Assembly (NCBI RefSeq): GCF_017573465.1
Contig: NZ_JAGEPF010000013.1
Coordinates: 62,001 to 126,000 of the forward strand
DNA length: 64,000 nt
Origin: Actinomadura violacea
GTDB taxonomy: Bacteria; Actinomycetota; Actinomycetes; Streptosporangiales; Streptosporangiaceae
Reading direction: 5' to 3'
The notes under the pieces were generated by a model. It was not told the origin of the DNA and searched no databases. It saw only the letters and a list, made by a program, of their open reading frames with translations. This document shows positions 33,290-41,928 of the stretch, in pieces. The position numbers and the translations under genes are program-made. Positions within the stretch are counted from its first letter, which is position 1. The number at the start of each line of letters is the position of its first letter.

Positions 33290-34990
33290 ATGCAGTGTCC
33301 GACGTGCGGTTCTCACACGCCCGGGACGCTCGGCAAGTGTTCGAACTGCGACGCGCCCATCGACGTGTACTCGGTCGGGCCGCTGCCGGCGCCGGTGCAG
33401 GACGGCCCGGCCGCCGCGCTCGGCGAGAAGGCCATGGGTGAGAGGACCGTGATGGTGCCGCCGCCGACGCCGGCGTGGGCGCCCGCCAGCGCGCCGCCCG
33501 GCGACCCCGAGTCCACCGCGACGTGGACGTTCGACCCGGACGCGGAGGGCTACACGCCCACCGGCGGCCTCCCCTCGCTGCCCGGCGCGAACGCGGCGGG
33601 GAACGCGGCGGGGCAGGCAGTGGGGAACTCGAACGGGAGCGGTGCCGGCGCGCCGCCGCCGCCCGCGTGGGCGGGCGAGCAGCCGAACGGCAACGGGCAG
33701 GCACCCGCGTACGGCCAGGCGAACGGGCAGTCGAACGGGCACGCGCCGGTGAACGGCAACGGGCAGGCGCCGGTGAACGGCCAGGGGACCGGGCAGCAGC
33801 CCGCCCTCGGCGCCGCGCCCGCCGCGCCGGCGCTGCCGCCCGCCGGCGGCTTCGGGGGCGGGTCGCTCGCCCCGGACGCGCCGCCGCCGCCCGTCGAGTC
33901 GATCGTCCCGGAGTCGTGGTTCGCCCAGCCGCGCAAGCCCGACCCGCAGGACGCCGGGGACGCCACGCAGGTCTACGGGTCCCCGCAGCCGCAGCAGCCC
34001 GCCGCCCAGGGATGGGGCGCGCCGCTGCCGGCCGCGGGCGCGCCGCCGCAGGGCGACCCGGCGATGATGGACGCGGACGCGACGCAGCTCGCGCCCGGCG
34101 GGCCGATGGGCGCCGCGCCGCTCGACGGCCGCACCCGGATGGACTTCGGCGCGGGCGGCGGGTTCGACCAGACCCGGATGGATCCGGGCGGTACGTCCGT
34201 CATGGGCGCTCCCCCGATGGGTCCCGGCGGCCCGGGCGGGCCGGGCGGGTTCGGCGGATACGGGGACCCGCAGGGCCAGGGCATGCCGATGGGCGGCCCG
34301 ATGGGACCGATGGGCCAGATGAACCCGATGGGCCCCGGCGGCCCCGGTTACCCGCAGGGGCCGGGGCGCTCCGGCGGCGGGACGAGCAAGCCGCTGCTGA
34401 TCGGCGTCGCCGCCCTCGTCGTCGTCGCGCTCGCCGCGGTCGCGTTCGTCGTGTGGCCGTCCGGCGGGAAGGACGACGACGCGTCGCCGAAGGCGGGCAA
34501 GTCGTCCAGCAAGCCGGTGTCGCAGAACGAGCGGATCAGCAGCGCGGAGAAGCAGCAGGCCCAGGCCATGAGCGCGGTGCTGGACGCGAGCGTCGACGCG
34601 CGCCGCGTCCTCGCCGGCGCGCTCAGCCGGGCGGGCCGCTGCAAGGACATGCCGGTCGCGGTGCAGGGGTTCCAGAACGCCGTCCAGCGGCGGCAGAACC
34701 AGCTGAACCGGACCCGCGGCCTCAAGGTCGGCCAGCTGACGAAGGGCGAGCAGCTGCGGTCCTCGCTGGCGCAGGCGCTGCAGGCGTCGCTGCAGGTCGA
34801 CCAGCTCCTGCTGCACTGGGCGCAGAGCCAGGCGCACTGCCACGGCAAGCCGAAGCCGAACGCGGCGCACGTGCCGGGGCGCGCTCAGGGCGAGCGGCGC
34901 GCGACGCTGGCCAAGCAGCGGTTCGTCGCGCTGTGGAACCCGGTGGCGCGCAAGACCGGCCAGCCGGTGCGCAACTGGGGACGTGTGTAG
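33290..34990 (+). CDS. zinc-ribbon membrane protein with long disordered tail (paralogue A)
   Basis: A 566-residue protein. Residues 1-24 form a zinc ribbon (Cys3, Cys6, Cys17, Cys20). Residues 25-365 are a disordered Gly/Pro/Gln/Asn-rich cytoplasmic tail with NGNGQAP-type repeats and several threonine motifs (DATQVYG, DATQLAPGG, DQTRMDPGG). One membrane span lies at about 370-391, and a helical external domain follows with two Cys (GRCKDM and AHCHG), probably a disulfide, ending FVALWNPVARKTGQP. The ATG at 33290 is chosen because it starts the ribbon; the frame is open upstream. The gene at 35134 encodes a smaller paralogue. Function unknown; a sensor or adaptor is my inference. Confidence 0.85.
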   Translation: MQCPTCGSHTPGTLGKCSNCDAPIDVYSVGPLPAPVQDGPAAALGEKAMGERTVMVPPPTPAWAPASAPPGDPESTATWTFDPDAEGYTPTGGLPSLPGANAAGNAAGQAVGNSNGSGAGAPPPPAWAGEQPNGNGQAPAYGQANGQSNGHAPVNGNGQAPVNGQGTGQQPALGAAPAAPALPPAGGFGGGSLAPDAPPPPVESIVPESWFAQPRKPDPQDAGDATQVYGSPQPQQPAAQGWGAPLPAAGAPPQGDPAMMDADATQLAPGGPMGAAPLDGRTRMDFGAGGGFDQTRMDPGGTSVMGAPPMGPGGPGGPGGFGGYGDPQGQGMPMGGPMGPMGQMNPMGPGGPGYPQGPGRSGGGTSKPLLIGVAALVVVALAAVAFVVWPSGGKDDDASPKAGKSSSKPVSQNERISSAEKQQAQAMSAVLDASVDARRVLAGALSRAGRCKDMPVAVQGFQNAVQRRQNQLNRTRGLKVGQLTKGEQLRSSLAQALQASLQVDQLLLHWAQSQAHCHGKPKPNAAHVPGRAQGERRATLAKQRFVALWNPVARKTGQPVRNWGRV

Positions 34991-35133
34991 CCGCCCGCGG
35001 CCGCACATCTCCCCGCTACGCGCGGGAGTGACCGTCCGATCACAACCGGGTTGCGACCGGCGGAGGGCGCGTCCGTTCGCGGGGACGGCGCAGTATCTTG
35101 TCCCCGATGCACCTCACGGGGTAAGGGGCGGTT

Positions 35134-36264
35134 ATGCGGTGTCCGGGCTGCGGTAGCGACACCAATCCGGCGCTCCCCCGTTGCACGCGCTGCAACGCGC
35201 CGCTGCACCCGTCCCCGCCGGACGGCCCCGGCCACACGATCTCCGCGGGCGACGAGACGTCGCGCGACCCGTCGGAGTTCGGTGCGGCCACCGAGCGCGA
35301 CGCGTCCGCCAGGGACGGATCCGACAGGGACGACGAGGCGACGCGCGACTACGGCGTCCCGCCCGCGCCGCCCGTCCCGCCCGCGTCCGGGAACCCGTTC
35401 GGCAAGCCCGGCGGCGGCGTGCCGCCGAACGTTCCCGGGCCCGCGCCCGGCGGGTTCGGCGGCGGCTACGGCGAGCCGCTGCCGCCACCGTGGACGCCCG
35501 TCCCGGACGCGCCGGAGCACGGGCAGTGGCAGCCCGGTTCGGACCGCACCAGCCCGATGCCGCCGTCCGGGGAGCTGTCGACGCCGCTGGGCCCCGAGCC
35601 GTGGGCCGAGCAGACGACGCGGCTAGGGCCGGAGCCGTGGGCCGAGCCCGCGATCTGGCAGCCGCCCGCGCCGGCGAAGAAGAACACCGCGCTGTACTTC
35701 CTCGTCGCGGCAGGCGTGGTGCTCCTCGTCGTCGTCGCGCTCGGGATCGTGTTCTGGCCGAGCGGCTCGGGCAAGCAGGCCGGGTCCGCCGCCGGGCCCG
35801 CGTCCTCGTCGTCGGGACAGCCCGTCACGACCGACGACGAGAGCCCGACCGGCTCGCCCTCGCCGTCCGGCGACATGAAGGCGCAGGCCGGCGTGATCGA
35901 CGGCCTGCTGGACGACATGGCGCAGACCCGTTCCGAGCTCGGCACCGTCGTCGCCGACGGCTGCACCACCGACGGGCTGCAGCGCATCCACGACGAGCGG
36001 CAGGCACAGCTGGACAAGGCCAACGGCCTGGACGTCGGCGCGCTCGACAACGGCGCCGCGATGAAGGACGCGCTGGTCCGGGCGCTGCGGGCGTCGGTCG
36101 AGTCGAACCAGCGCTACCTGGACGTCGCGCCCGGCTGCCCGTCCGACGACGAGGTGGCCGGCGTGAACCAGCAGGCGTCGGACGCCAAGAACGAGTTCAT
36201 CGGCCTCTGGACGCCCATCGCCTCCCAGGCCGGCCTCCCGGCCCGCGACGGCGACAACATCTGA
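35134..36264 (+). CDS. zinc-ribbon membrane protein with disordered tail (paralogue B)
   Basis: A 376-residue paralogue of the preceding protein. The zinc ribbon has identical spacing (Cys3, Cys6, Cys17, Cys20). The tail (25-180) is Pro/Gly/Asp-rich with threonine motifs (EATRDYG, QTTRLGPE) and a duplicated LGPEPWAE. One membrane span lies at about 185-208. The external domain again has two Cys (DGCTTDG, PGCPSD) and ends FIGLWTPIASQAGLP. The shared ends show both genes arose by duplication. It lies 143 bp after paralogue A; TATCTT at about 35092 may be its own -10 element. It converges on the HerA-like ATPase gene. Confidence 0.85.
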   Translation: MRCPGCGSDTNPALPRCTRCNAPLHPSPPDGPGHTISAGDETSRDPSEFGAATERDASARDGSDRDDEATRDYGVPPAPPVPPASGNPFGKPGGGVPPNVPGPAPGGFGGGYGEPLPPPWTPVPDAPEHGQWQPGSDRTSPMPPSGELSTPLGPEPWAEQTTRLGPEPWAEPAIWQPPAPAKKNTALYFLVAAGVVLLVVVALGIVFWPSGSGKQAGSAAGPASSSSGQPVTTDDESPTGSPSPSGDMKAQAGVIDGLLDDMAQTRSELGTVVADGCTTDGLQRIHDERQAQLDKANGLDVGALDNGAAMKDALVRALRASVESNQRYLDVAPGCPSDDEVAGVNQQASDAKNEFIGLWTPIASQAGLPARDGDNI

Positions 36265-36294
36265 CGCGATCCCGGCCCGGCGCCGGGGAGATCC

Positions 36295-39200
36295 TCAGGC
36301 GCCGGTGCCCGGGCCGGGTTCGGGGTCGGGGTCGCGGGACAGGAACGGCAGGCCGGAGGACGGGTCGGCGAACGGCTCGACGAACCGTTCCGGCCAGCTC
36401 AGCACGGGTTCCAGCCAGTCCTCGACGCGCATCGTCCGGGCTGCGTCCTCGATCTGCTCGTCCTCGGGGAGGCCGATCGCGACGACGGCGAGGTCGGCGT
36501 AGAAGGCGGCGTGGCCGTCGTCGCCTTCGAGGGCGGTGAGGGCGAGCGGGCGGTTGCGGTCCAGTTCCATGGACAGCGGGTGGCGGCGGAGCGCGCGCAG
36601 CCGGTGGCCGAGCTTCGGCTGCGGCGGCTGCTTGAGGCCGGGCAGCTGGTAGTCGAGCGGTGGGGCGGGCGCGTGCTTGTCGGGGGCGCCCGCGCCGTAG
36701 GGGAACAGCCGGTCGAGCTCGTGCAGCCAGCGGACCTGCGGGATCACCCAGTTCGGGCCGGGCGCCGCGCCTGCCGTGCCGCCGCCGAGGAGCCGCTGCG
36801 CGGCGCCGGCGGCGGTGGCGGTCAGCTCGGCCGGCGGGTAGCCGGTCCGCAACGCCCATGACCGGCAGGTCACGGCGCGTTCCAGGACGGTCGCGAGCGC
36901 GCACTCGCGCAGCCGCGGCGTCAGCCGCGACCAGGCCCGCGCCAGCTCCGGCGGGACGGCGGGCACCGGACGGTTCACCACGTGCGCGAGGACGAGGGTG
37001 TCCGCCCACAGCCGCAGCCACGCCCAGTCCGGGTTGCCCGCGACGAGGTCGGCCTCGCGCAGCTCGTAGAGGGTGCAGGCGCGGCCCGACCGGCACTCGC
37101 AGCCGCACGCCGCCGACCGGCGGCCGTCCACGGGAGGCGGCGGGCCGGGCAGCTCGGCCTCGCGGCCCTCGCCCAGCGGGACGCGGACGCGCAGCGGCCG
37201 GTCCATCCCGTCGGCGAACACCGCCGCGACGCCCGGACGCAGCGACACCACCTCGCGGGACTGGTCGGCGTCCAGGTTCATCGCCGCGCCGACCTGGTGC
37301 CGGTCGTCGTGCGCGGGCAGCCGGTGCACCACCTTCAGCGCCGTGTTCTTGATCACGTCGGGGACGAGCTTGGTCGGGATCTGCTCGGCGACGATGATGC
37401 CCTCGCCGTACGCGCGGATCTCCGCGAGCATCCCGGCGAACAGCTCGACGGCGTGCGAGCTGCCGCGCTCGGGCCCGCGGTTGCGCAGCAGCCGGTGCGC
37501 CTCCTCGATCACGATGACGTGCCGCAGCGCCGGGCCGTCGGAGCGGTCGCGGCGCCGCTCGCGCATCCGCAGGTGCTCGACGATCCGGATGATCAGCGTG
37601 CCCATCAGGAACGCCTTGTCCTCGTCGTTGGCGACGTCCTCGATGGCCAGGACGATGTTGTCGCGCAGCATCCCGCCGATGTCGGCGGGATGGCCGCCCT
37701 CGAAGAACCGCCCGGCCGAGCCGATCCGCAGCGAGCGGAGCCGGACGTCCACGAAGCCCTGCACGTCGGCCATCAGCTCGCGCCCGTACCCGACGTCCTG
37801 GATCACCTGGAGCGCCGCGTTCTGCAACTGCTCAAGCGTCGGGACGGCCGGTTCGATCAGCGAGCCGGGAACGCCCGCGCCGGTCACCACGTCCCAGCCG
37901 TTGGTCTCGTAGACGCGCTGCAGCGCCTGCGCCATGATCTGCGGGAACGGCTCCTCGGCGTCGAACGCGGCCTGGAACAGCGCGCGGACCATGTCGATGT
38001 GCGCCTGCACCGGGTAGCCGGGCTCGGGCGCGAGCGGGTTCACCGACAGCGGCACCGACCCCGGGTCGGACGGGTTCACGACCGTGACGGGGCCGCCGAG
38101 GTCCTCGATGCGGCCCGCCATCGCCGCGTACTCCGACTTCGCCGGCTCGATCGCCAGCCACGGCACGCCCGCGCGGGTCAGCTGCTCCAGCAGGTGCCGG
38201 ACGGTCTGCGACTTGCCCGCGCCCGTCGCGCCCGTCACGAACACGTGCCGGTTGATCGTCGAGCGCGGGACGGTGAACGTGCCGACCTGCCGGTCCTGGC
38301 CGTCGAGGATCGCGCCCAGCTCGATCCGCGCCTCCGGGCGTGCGGGCGCCTGGTCGTCGGTCTCCGACGTCACGTCGAAGTACCCGGCGTCCAGGACGCG
38401 CAGGCCCGGCACCTCGCGGCGCGGCAGCCCGGCGAGCGCCGCGAGCGCGCCCGCCGTCGCGACGAACGGGAACCGCTGCTCGGGCTCGGCCGCCGCGCGC
38501 ACCGGCGCCGGCTCCGCGCCCGGCCGCAGCATCTCCTCGAACGTGCCGCTGCCGTGCCCGGACCGCAGCCGGTACGGGTGGTGCCCGAGCTCCATCGACC
38601 CGACGAGGACCGGCGCGATCTGCCCCAGCTCCGCCTGCGTCGCCGCGCCCGCGACGACCCGGACCTGCCAGAGCCCCGCCTCCCGGAACGCGTCCAGCTC
38701 GGCGAGCCGCCGGTCGGCGCGGGCGACGGCGAGCCGGGCCTGCTCGTCCTCGCCGCGCCGCAGCATCCGCAGCTCGTGGTGCAGCTCGCGCATCTCGGTG
38801 TCGATCAGCCGCTCGTCGCACGGCTCGGCGACCACGAACCAGCCGAACGGCCGCTCCATCAGCGTGACGAGCGTCGCCTCGAACAGGCCGGGCCCCGCCC
38901 TGCCGCCCTCCGGCGAGGCCGGGCCGGTCTGCGGGGCGAGCCGTCCGGGGCAGCGCGTCCACGCCATCCGGGCCGCCTGCCGCAGCCAGCCGTCGCCGAT
39001 CCGGACGCCGCGGGCGCCGCTCGGGAACAGCAGGCCCTGCGCCTCCCCCTCAGCGCCGGGCGCGCCGATCGGGCCCGCGTTGGTGATCAGCTCCAGCGGT
39101 GCGCCGCCGCCCGCCGACAGCCATCCGACGACGAACGGCCTACCGCGGCGCGCTGCCGACAGCGCGGCGGGCAGCACGCTGACGAAGTCCCACTCGGCGG

Positions 39201-39384
39201 ACGCGCCGCGCTGGGGCGCCGGGACCGCCTGGATCCGGTACCAGGGCCCCGGCAGCGCCACCGGCTCGCCGCCCCACCCGTCGCCGCCGCTCCCGCCCAT
39301 CCGCGGCGGCGGGCCGGGCGGGACGCCCGCCCCCCGTCCGTACGGGGGCATACCGGGCGGCATGGAACCAGGGGGGAACGTCAC
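36295..39384 (-). CDS. HerA/VirB4-like ATPase (DUF87)
   Basis: A 1029-residue protein. The Pro/Gly-rich N-terminus leads into a domain (about 40-290) resembling the N-terminal region of VirB4/HerA-type proteins, including a charged helix (about 200-235). The ATPase core has Walker A GATGAGKS (385-392), IEPAKSEYAAM, Walker B VIVIEEAH (623-630) and IIVAEQIPTKL. A Cys cluster CGCEC-x5-C (760-770) may bind metal. GTG at 39384 is chosen because GAAGGAT lies about seven bases upstream; another GTG at 39420 is possible. No NurA-like nuclease is nearby, so DNA repair HerA is unlikely. It follows the degenerate coupling-protein-like gene. Confidence 0.82.
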   Translation of the reverse strand: MTFPPGSMPPGMPPYGRGAGVPPGPPPRMGGSGGDGWGGEPVALPGPWYRIQAVPAPQRGASAEWDFVSVLPAALSAARRGRPFVVGWLSAGGGAPLELITNAGPIGAPGAEGEAQGLLFPSGARGVRIGDGWLRQAARMAWTRCPGRLAPQTGPASPEGGRAGPGLFEATLVTLMERPFGWFVVAEPCDERLIDTEMRELHHELRMLRRGEDEQARLAVARADRRLAELDAFREAGLWQVRVVAGAATQAELGQIAPVLVGSMELGHHPYRLRSGHGSGTFEEMLRPGAEPAPVRAAAEPEQRFPFVATAGALAALAGLPRREVPGLRVLDAGYFDVTSETDDQAPARPEARIELGAILDGQDRQVGTFTVPRSTINRHVFVTGATGAGKSQTVRHLLEQLTRAGVPWLAIEPAKSEYAAMAGRIEDLGGPVTVVNPSDPGSVPLSVNPLAPEPGYPVQAHIDMVRALFQAAFDAEEPFPQIMAQALQRVYETNGWDVVTGAGVPGSLIEPAVPTLEQLQNAALQVIQDVGYGRELMADVQGFVDVRLRSLRIGSAGRFFEGGHPADIGGMLRDNIVLAIEDVANDEDKAFLMGTLIIRIVEHLRMRERRRDRSDGPALRHVIVIEEAHRLLRNRGPERGSSHAVELFAGMLAEIRAYGEGIIVAEQIPTKLVPDVIKNTALKVVHRLPAHDDRHQVGAAMNLDADQSREVVSLRPGVAAVFADGMDRPLRVRVPLGEGREAELPGPPPPVDGRRSAACGCECRSGRACTLYELREADLVAGNPDWAWLRLWADTLVLAHVVNRPVPAVPPELARAWSRLTPRLRECALATVLERAVTCRSWALRTGYPPAELTATAAGAAQRLLGGGTAGAAPGPNWVIPQVRWLHELDRLFPYGAGAPDKHAPAPPLDYQLPGLKQPPQPKLGHRLRALRRHPLSMELDRNRPLALTALEGDDGHAAFYADLAVVAIGLPEDEQIEDAARTMRVEDWLEPVLSWPERFVEPFADPSSGLPFLSRDPDPEPGPGTGA

Positions 39385-39441
39385 GCGCCCATCCTTCCCC
39401 GCGCCCCCGAACCGCGCCACCGCCCCGCCGCCCCCGTTGAG

Positions 39442-39491
39442 TTGCGGCGTGTCGTCCTTATGGCGGCGGGTTTAAGGCCGACACGCCGCAA
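39442..39491. terminator. nested hairpin between the two ATPase-like genes
   Basis: Perfect 13-base arms (39442-39454 TTGCGGCGTGTCG, complement at 39479-39491), with an inner CCTTA/TAAGG stem inside the loop. It lies just downstream of the stop of the 39508-41607 gene and 58 bp upstream of the HerA-like start, so it could terminate or attenuate transcription between them. Confidence 0.6.
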
Positions 39492-39507
39492 GTCGACGAA
39501 GGGCGGG

Positions 39508-41607
39508 TCAGGCCGGCGGGTCGGCCTTGTGGCGGCCGTTGGGCTTCAGGGGCGGGACGATCCGGGGACTGCGGGGCGCGGCGCCGCGCGGCAGCGCGTG
39601 CCGGGCCCGCGGGGCGGCCGGGGACGCGGCGGGCGGCGCGTCCGGCGGCGTCTCCGGCGGCGTCTCCGGCTCGGCGTCCGCCGGCCCGCCCGGGTCGCCG
39701 TCCGGCTCCCCTTCGCCGGCCGCCTCGTCGCCGGCGGCGCGTTCGAGGGCCTCCTGCTCGCGCAGGTACTCCTCGAACTCCATCGAGTGCGCGGTCGGCA
39801 GCGTGATGATGCCGGGGTTGGCGTCGACCAGCATGATGCGGCGGCCCGCCGTCCCGGAATGGGTGAACACCATCGCGGTCGGCGGCAGCTCCTGGAGCTG
39901 CGGCGGCTCGACGAGCAGCTCCCGGAACCGCTGCTTCGCGGCGCCCCCGGCGGTGACCGTCCGGCCCCACGCGGTCGCCGAGCTGATCCCCTCGACCAGC
40001 ACCGAGTCGTCGGCGGCGGGCGCGGGCAGCGGCGACCAGACCGGGTCGGTGAGGCCGTCGCCGCGCGGCCGGGCGTAGGCGACGGTGCTGGCGTAGCTCT
40101 CCCCCGCCACGTCGAACAGCGTCTCGCCCGCCGAGTCGGTGATCTCCGCGACGAGCAGCGGCTGGTCGGTGCCGATGTGCTCGGCGGCGACGCGGGCGTC
40201 CTCGGGGTTGCCGAGCCGCATGAACCCGACGGCGGCGTGCCCGCGCCGGCCGAGCCGCTCCCGGACGTGCCGCGGGATCGACCGGTACAGCAGGACGAGC
40301 CCGGTCCCGGTCGCCTCGCAGGCGTCGATGAGCCGGTCCAGGACGTCGCCGCGCAGCTTCTCCGCGCCGCACAGGAACAGCGTGTGGTCCCAGCGCCCGC
40401 CCGGCGGCGACTCGCGGATCCGGTGCGTCAGCGCGGTCGTCACGTAGGTGCCGAGGACGCGGTTGGTGAGGACGCCGGCGCGGCGGTCCATCGACACGAC
40501 GTGCAGCCGCGAGGGCGGCAGCCCGACCGGCTCCGTCGCGAGCTTCTCCAGCTTGCGCAGCTGCGCCTCCAGCGCCCACGCGCGGCGCACCACGATCCGG
40601 TCGGTGGCGTCCCGGCCGAACAGCGTCGCGACCCGCTCCAGCTGCTCGTCGGTGAGCAGCCCCTTGCGCAGGTCGTCGCGCGGGTCGCCGACCTGGGCGA
40701 GGACGCGCAGCGCCGCGGTGATCCGCGGGATCGTCGCGTCCGGGCCGAGCACCTCGATGAGCCGCTCCAGGATCGCGTTGTCGAACGACAGGTCGCGGGT
40801 GCCGCCCTCCTCCTCGCCGGCGCTGACCACCAGCGACAGCACGTCGGCGAGCGCCTCCGGGCTCAGCCCGCGCGACATGTCCAGGCGCGGCAGGTCGGCG
40901 GGCAGCACCCAGACGAGCGGGTCGTCGCCGCGGTCGGAGGCCAGCCGCAGCAGGTCGTGCGCGACCGCGCCCTCCGACAGGTCGATGACGGTCAGCCGGG
41001 CGCCGACCGCGAGCCGCGCCGCGCCCATCGTGGTGACGGCGGCGGACCAGCCGGCGAGCGTCCCGCCGACCACGTCCACCCGGTCGACGCCGGGCGGGAC
41101 CGCGACCGGGTACCACTCGCGCTGGCTCTCGTACGCGCGGTGCCGCCGCTCCCATTCGCGGCGCGCGTCGTCGTAGGCGCGCTGCGCCGCGTCCCGCTCC
41201 CGGGCGCGGCGGGCCTGCTCGCGCTCGGTGCGCTCCCGCTCGCCGGCGAGCCGCTCCCGGACGGCCCGCTCGTCGCGCCACAGCGCGCCGCCGGTGATGG
41301 CGAGGACGACCGCGCAGGCCAGCAGCGCCACGCCCGCGAACGCCCACGGCAGCATGCCCGCGATGCCGCAGGCCAGGAACAGGGCGACGCCGGCGAGGGT
41401 GCCACCGGTGGCGAGTCGCAGCGGATGCGCCGCCAGGTGCTCGCCGGGCCGGCGCGCGGGCGGCCCGGCAGGCGGCCGCTCGGCCGGCTCGGGCACGCCG
41501 GGCGGCGGGCCCGGGTCCGGGTGCAGCTGCGCGTAGCGCCAGCCCACGTAGACGCGGTCGGCCTGTGTGAGCCGCGCCATCGCGGACCCGCTCGCCATGT
41601 CCGTCAC
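39508..41607 (-). CDS. membrane-anchored coupling-protein-like P-loop protein with degenerate Walker motifs
   Basis: A 699-residue protein. A Pro-rich N-terminus leads to two membrane spans (about 67-86 and 89-108), then a charged coiled coil (110-162), then a domain resembling TraG/VirD4-type ATPases. The P-loop position reads GGTLAGWS (181-188), lacking the Lys; VIDLSEG (207-213) follows. The Walker B-like strand (HTLFLCGAEKL, 408-418) lacks the Asp-Glu pair. The C-terminal FMRLGNPEDARVAAEHIG (462-479) resembles coupling proteins. The tail (about 595-699) is Glu/Pro/Ala-rich and disordered. It should not hydrolyse ATP; a structural partner for the HerA-like protein is inferred. No relaxase or pilus genes are present. 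Confidence 0.75.
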   Translation of the reverse strand: MTDMASGSAMARLTQADRVYVGWRYAQLHPDPGPPPGVPEPAERPPAGPPARRPGEHLAAHPLRLATGGTLAGVALFLACGIAGMLPWAFAGVALLACAVVLAITGGALWRDERAVRERLAGERERTEREQARRARERDAAQRAYDDARREWERRHRAYESQREWYPVAVPPGVDRVDVVGGTLAGWSAAVTTMGAARLAVGARLTVIDLSEGAVAHDLLRLASDRGDDPLVWVLPADLPRLDMSRGLSPEALADVLSLVVSAGEEEGGTRDLSFDNAILERLIEVLGPDATIPRITAALRVLAQVGDPRDDLRKGLLTDEQLERVATLFGRDATDRIVVRRAWALEAQLRKLEKLATEPVGLPPSRLHVVSMDRRAGVLTNRVLGTYVTTALTHRIRESPPGGRWDHTLFLCGAEKLRGDVLDRLIDACEATGTGLVLLYRSIPRHVRERLGRRGHAAVGFMRLGNPEDARVAAEHIGTDQPLLVAEITDSAGETLFDVAGESYASTVAYARPRGDGLTDPVWSPLPAPAADDSVLVEGISSATAWGRTVTAGGAAKQRFRELLVEPPQLQELPPTAMVFTHSGTAGRRIMLVDANPGIITLPTAHSMEFEEYLREQEALERAAGDEAAGEGEPDGDPGGPADAEPETPPETPPDAPPAASPAAPRARHALPRGAAPRSPRIVPPLKPNGRHKADPPA

Positions 41608-41674
41608 GTCGTGAGACCCCTGGGAGTCGCGGAACGGGGGAAACGCCTGGGGGTTGCAGTTCGGTCGGCTGTGC

Positions 41675-41719
41675 CGGTTCGTCGGTCGGGGGTCGGTTCG
41701 TCGGGAGGGTCGGTTCGCC
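41675..41719. repeat. short direct repeats CGGTTCGTCGG
   Basis: CGGTTCGTCGG at 41675-41685 and 41694-41704 and a shortened CGGTTCGCC at 41711-41719 (spacing 19 and 17). They lie 68-112 bp upstream of the leftward gene start at 41607, a suitable place for a regulator. Confidence 0.45.
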
Positions 41720-41891
41720 TACACGGCAAGAGTAAAGAGCCTGCCGGGGTCGCGTGTCACGTTCGCCCGAACATGGGCCGAGAAGTGCGACACGAACCGC
41801 CAATTCGGTCACACGGTTCACCTGCGGCGAACACCGGACACCCCACCCGCCCCACGGTGGCCGCACCCGGCCACGCCGGCCGCCGGCCGGA

Positions 41892-41927
41892 CGCCTCGGG
41901 GCCGCCGCGGCGGGCGGCCCCGAGGCG
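41892..41927 (-). terminator. hairpin terminator of the leftward polysaccharide operon
   Basis: Fifteen-base perfect arms (41892-41906 and 41913-41927) with a six-base loop, directly after the stop of the double methyltransferase gene. Confidence 0.85.
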
Positions 41928-41928
41928 G

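Larger units (their letters stand above)
41608..41928. other. 321-bp intergenic region
   Basis: No gene is seen. It contains the direct repeats at 41675-41719, a single GTTCACC (41816-41822) without a well-spaced partner, and the terminator at 41892-41927. The promoter of the leftward coupling-protein-like gene should lie at its left side. Confidence 0.5.

Noticed and set aside
36295..41607. A HerA-based anti-phage defence system
   Set aside because: No Sir2, NurA, DUF4297 or other nuclease or effector gene is adjacent. The membrane spans and VirB4/VirD4-like features fit a membrane machine better.
33290..41607. An integrated conjugative element
   Set aside because: There is no relaxase, integrase, attachment-site repeat, tRNA gene or replication gene nearby, and base composition does not differ from the neighbours.
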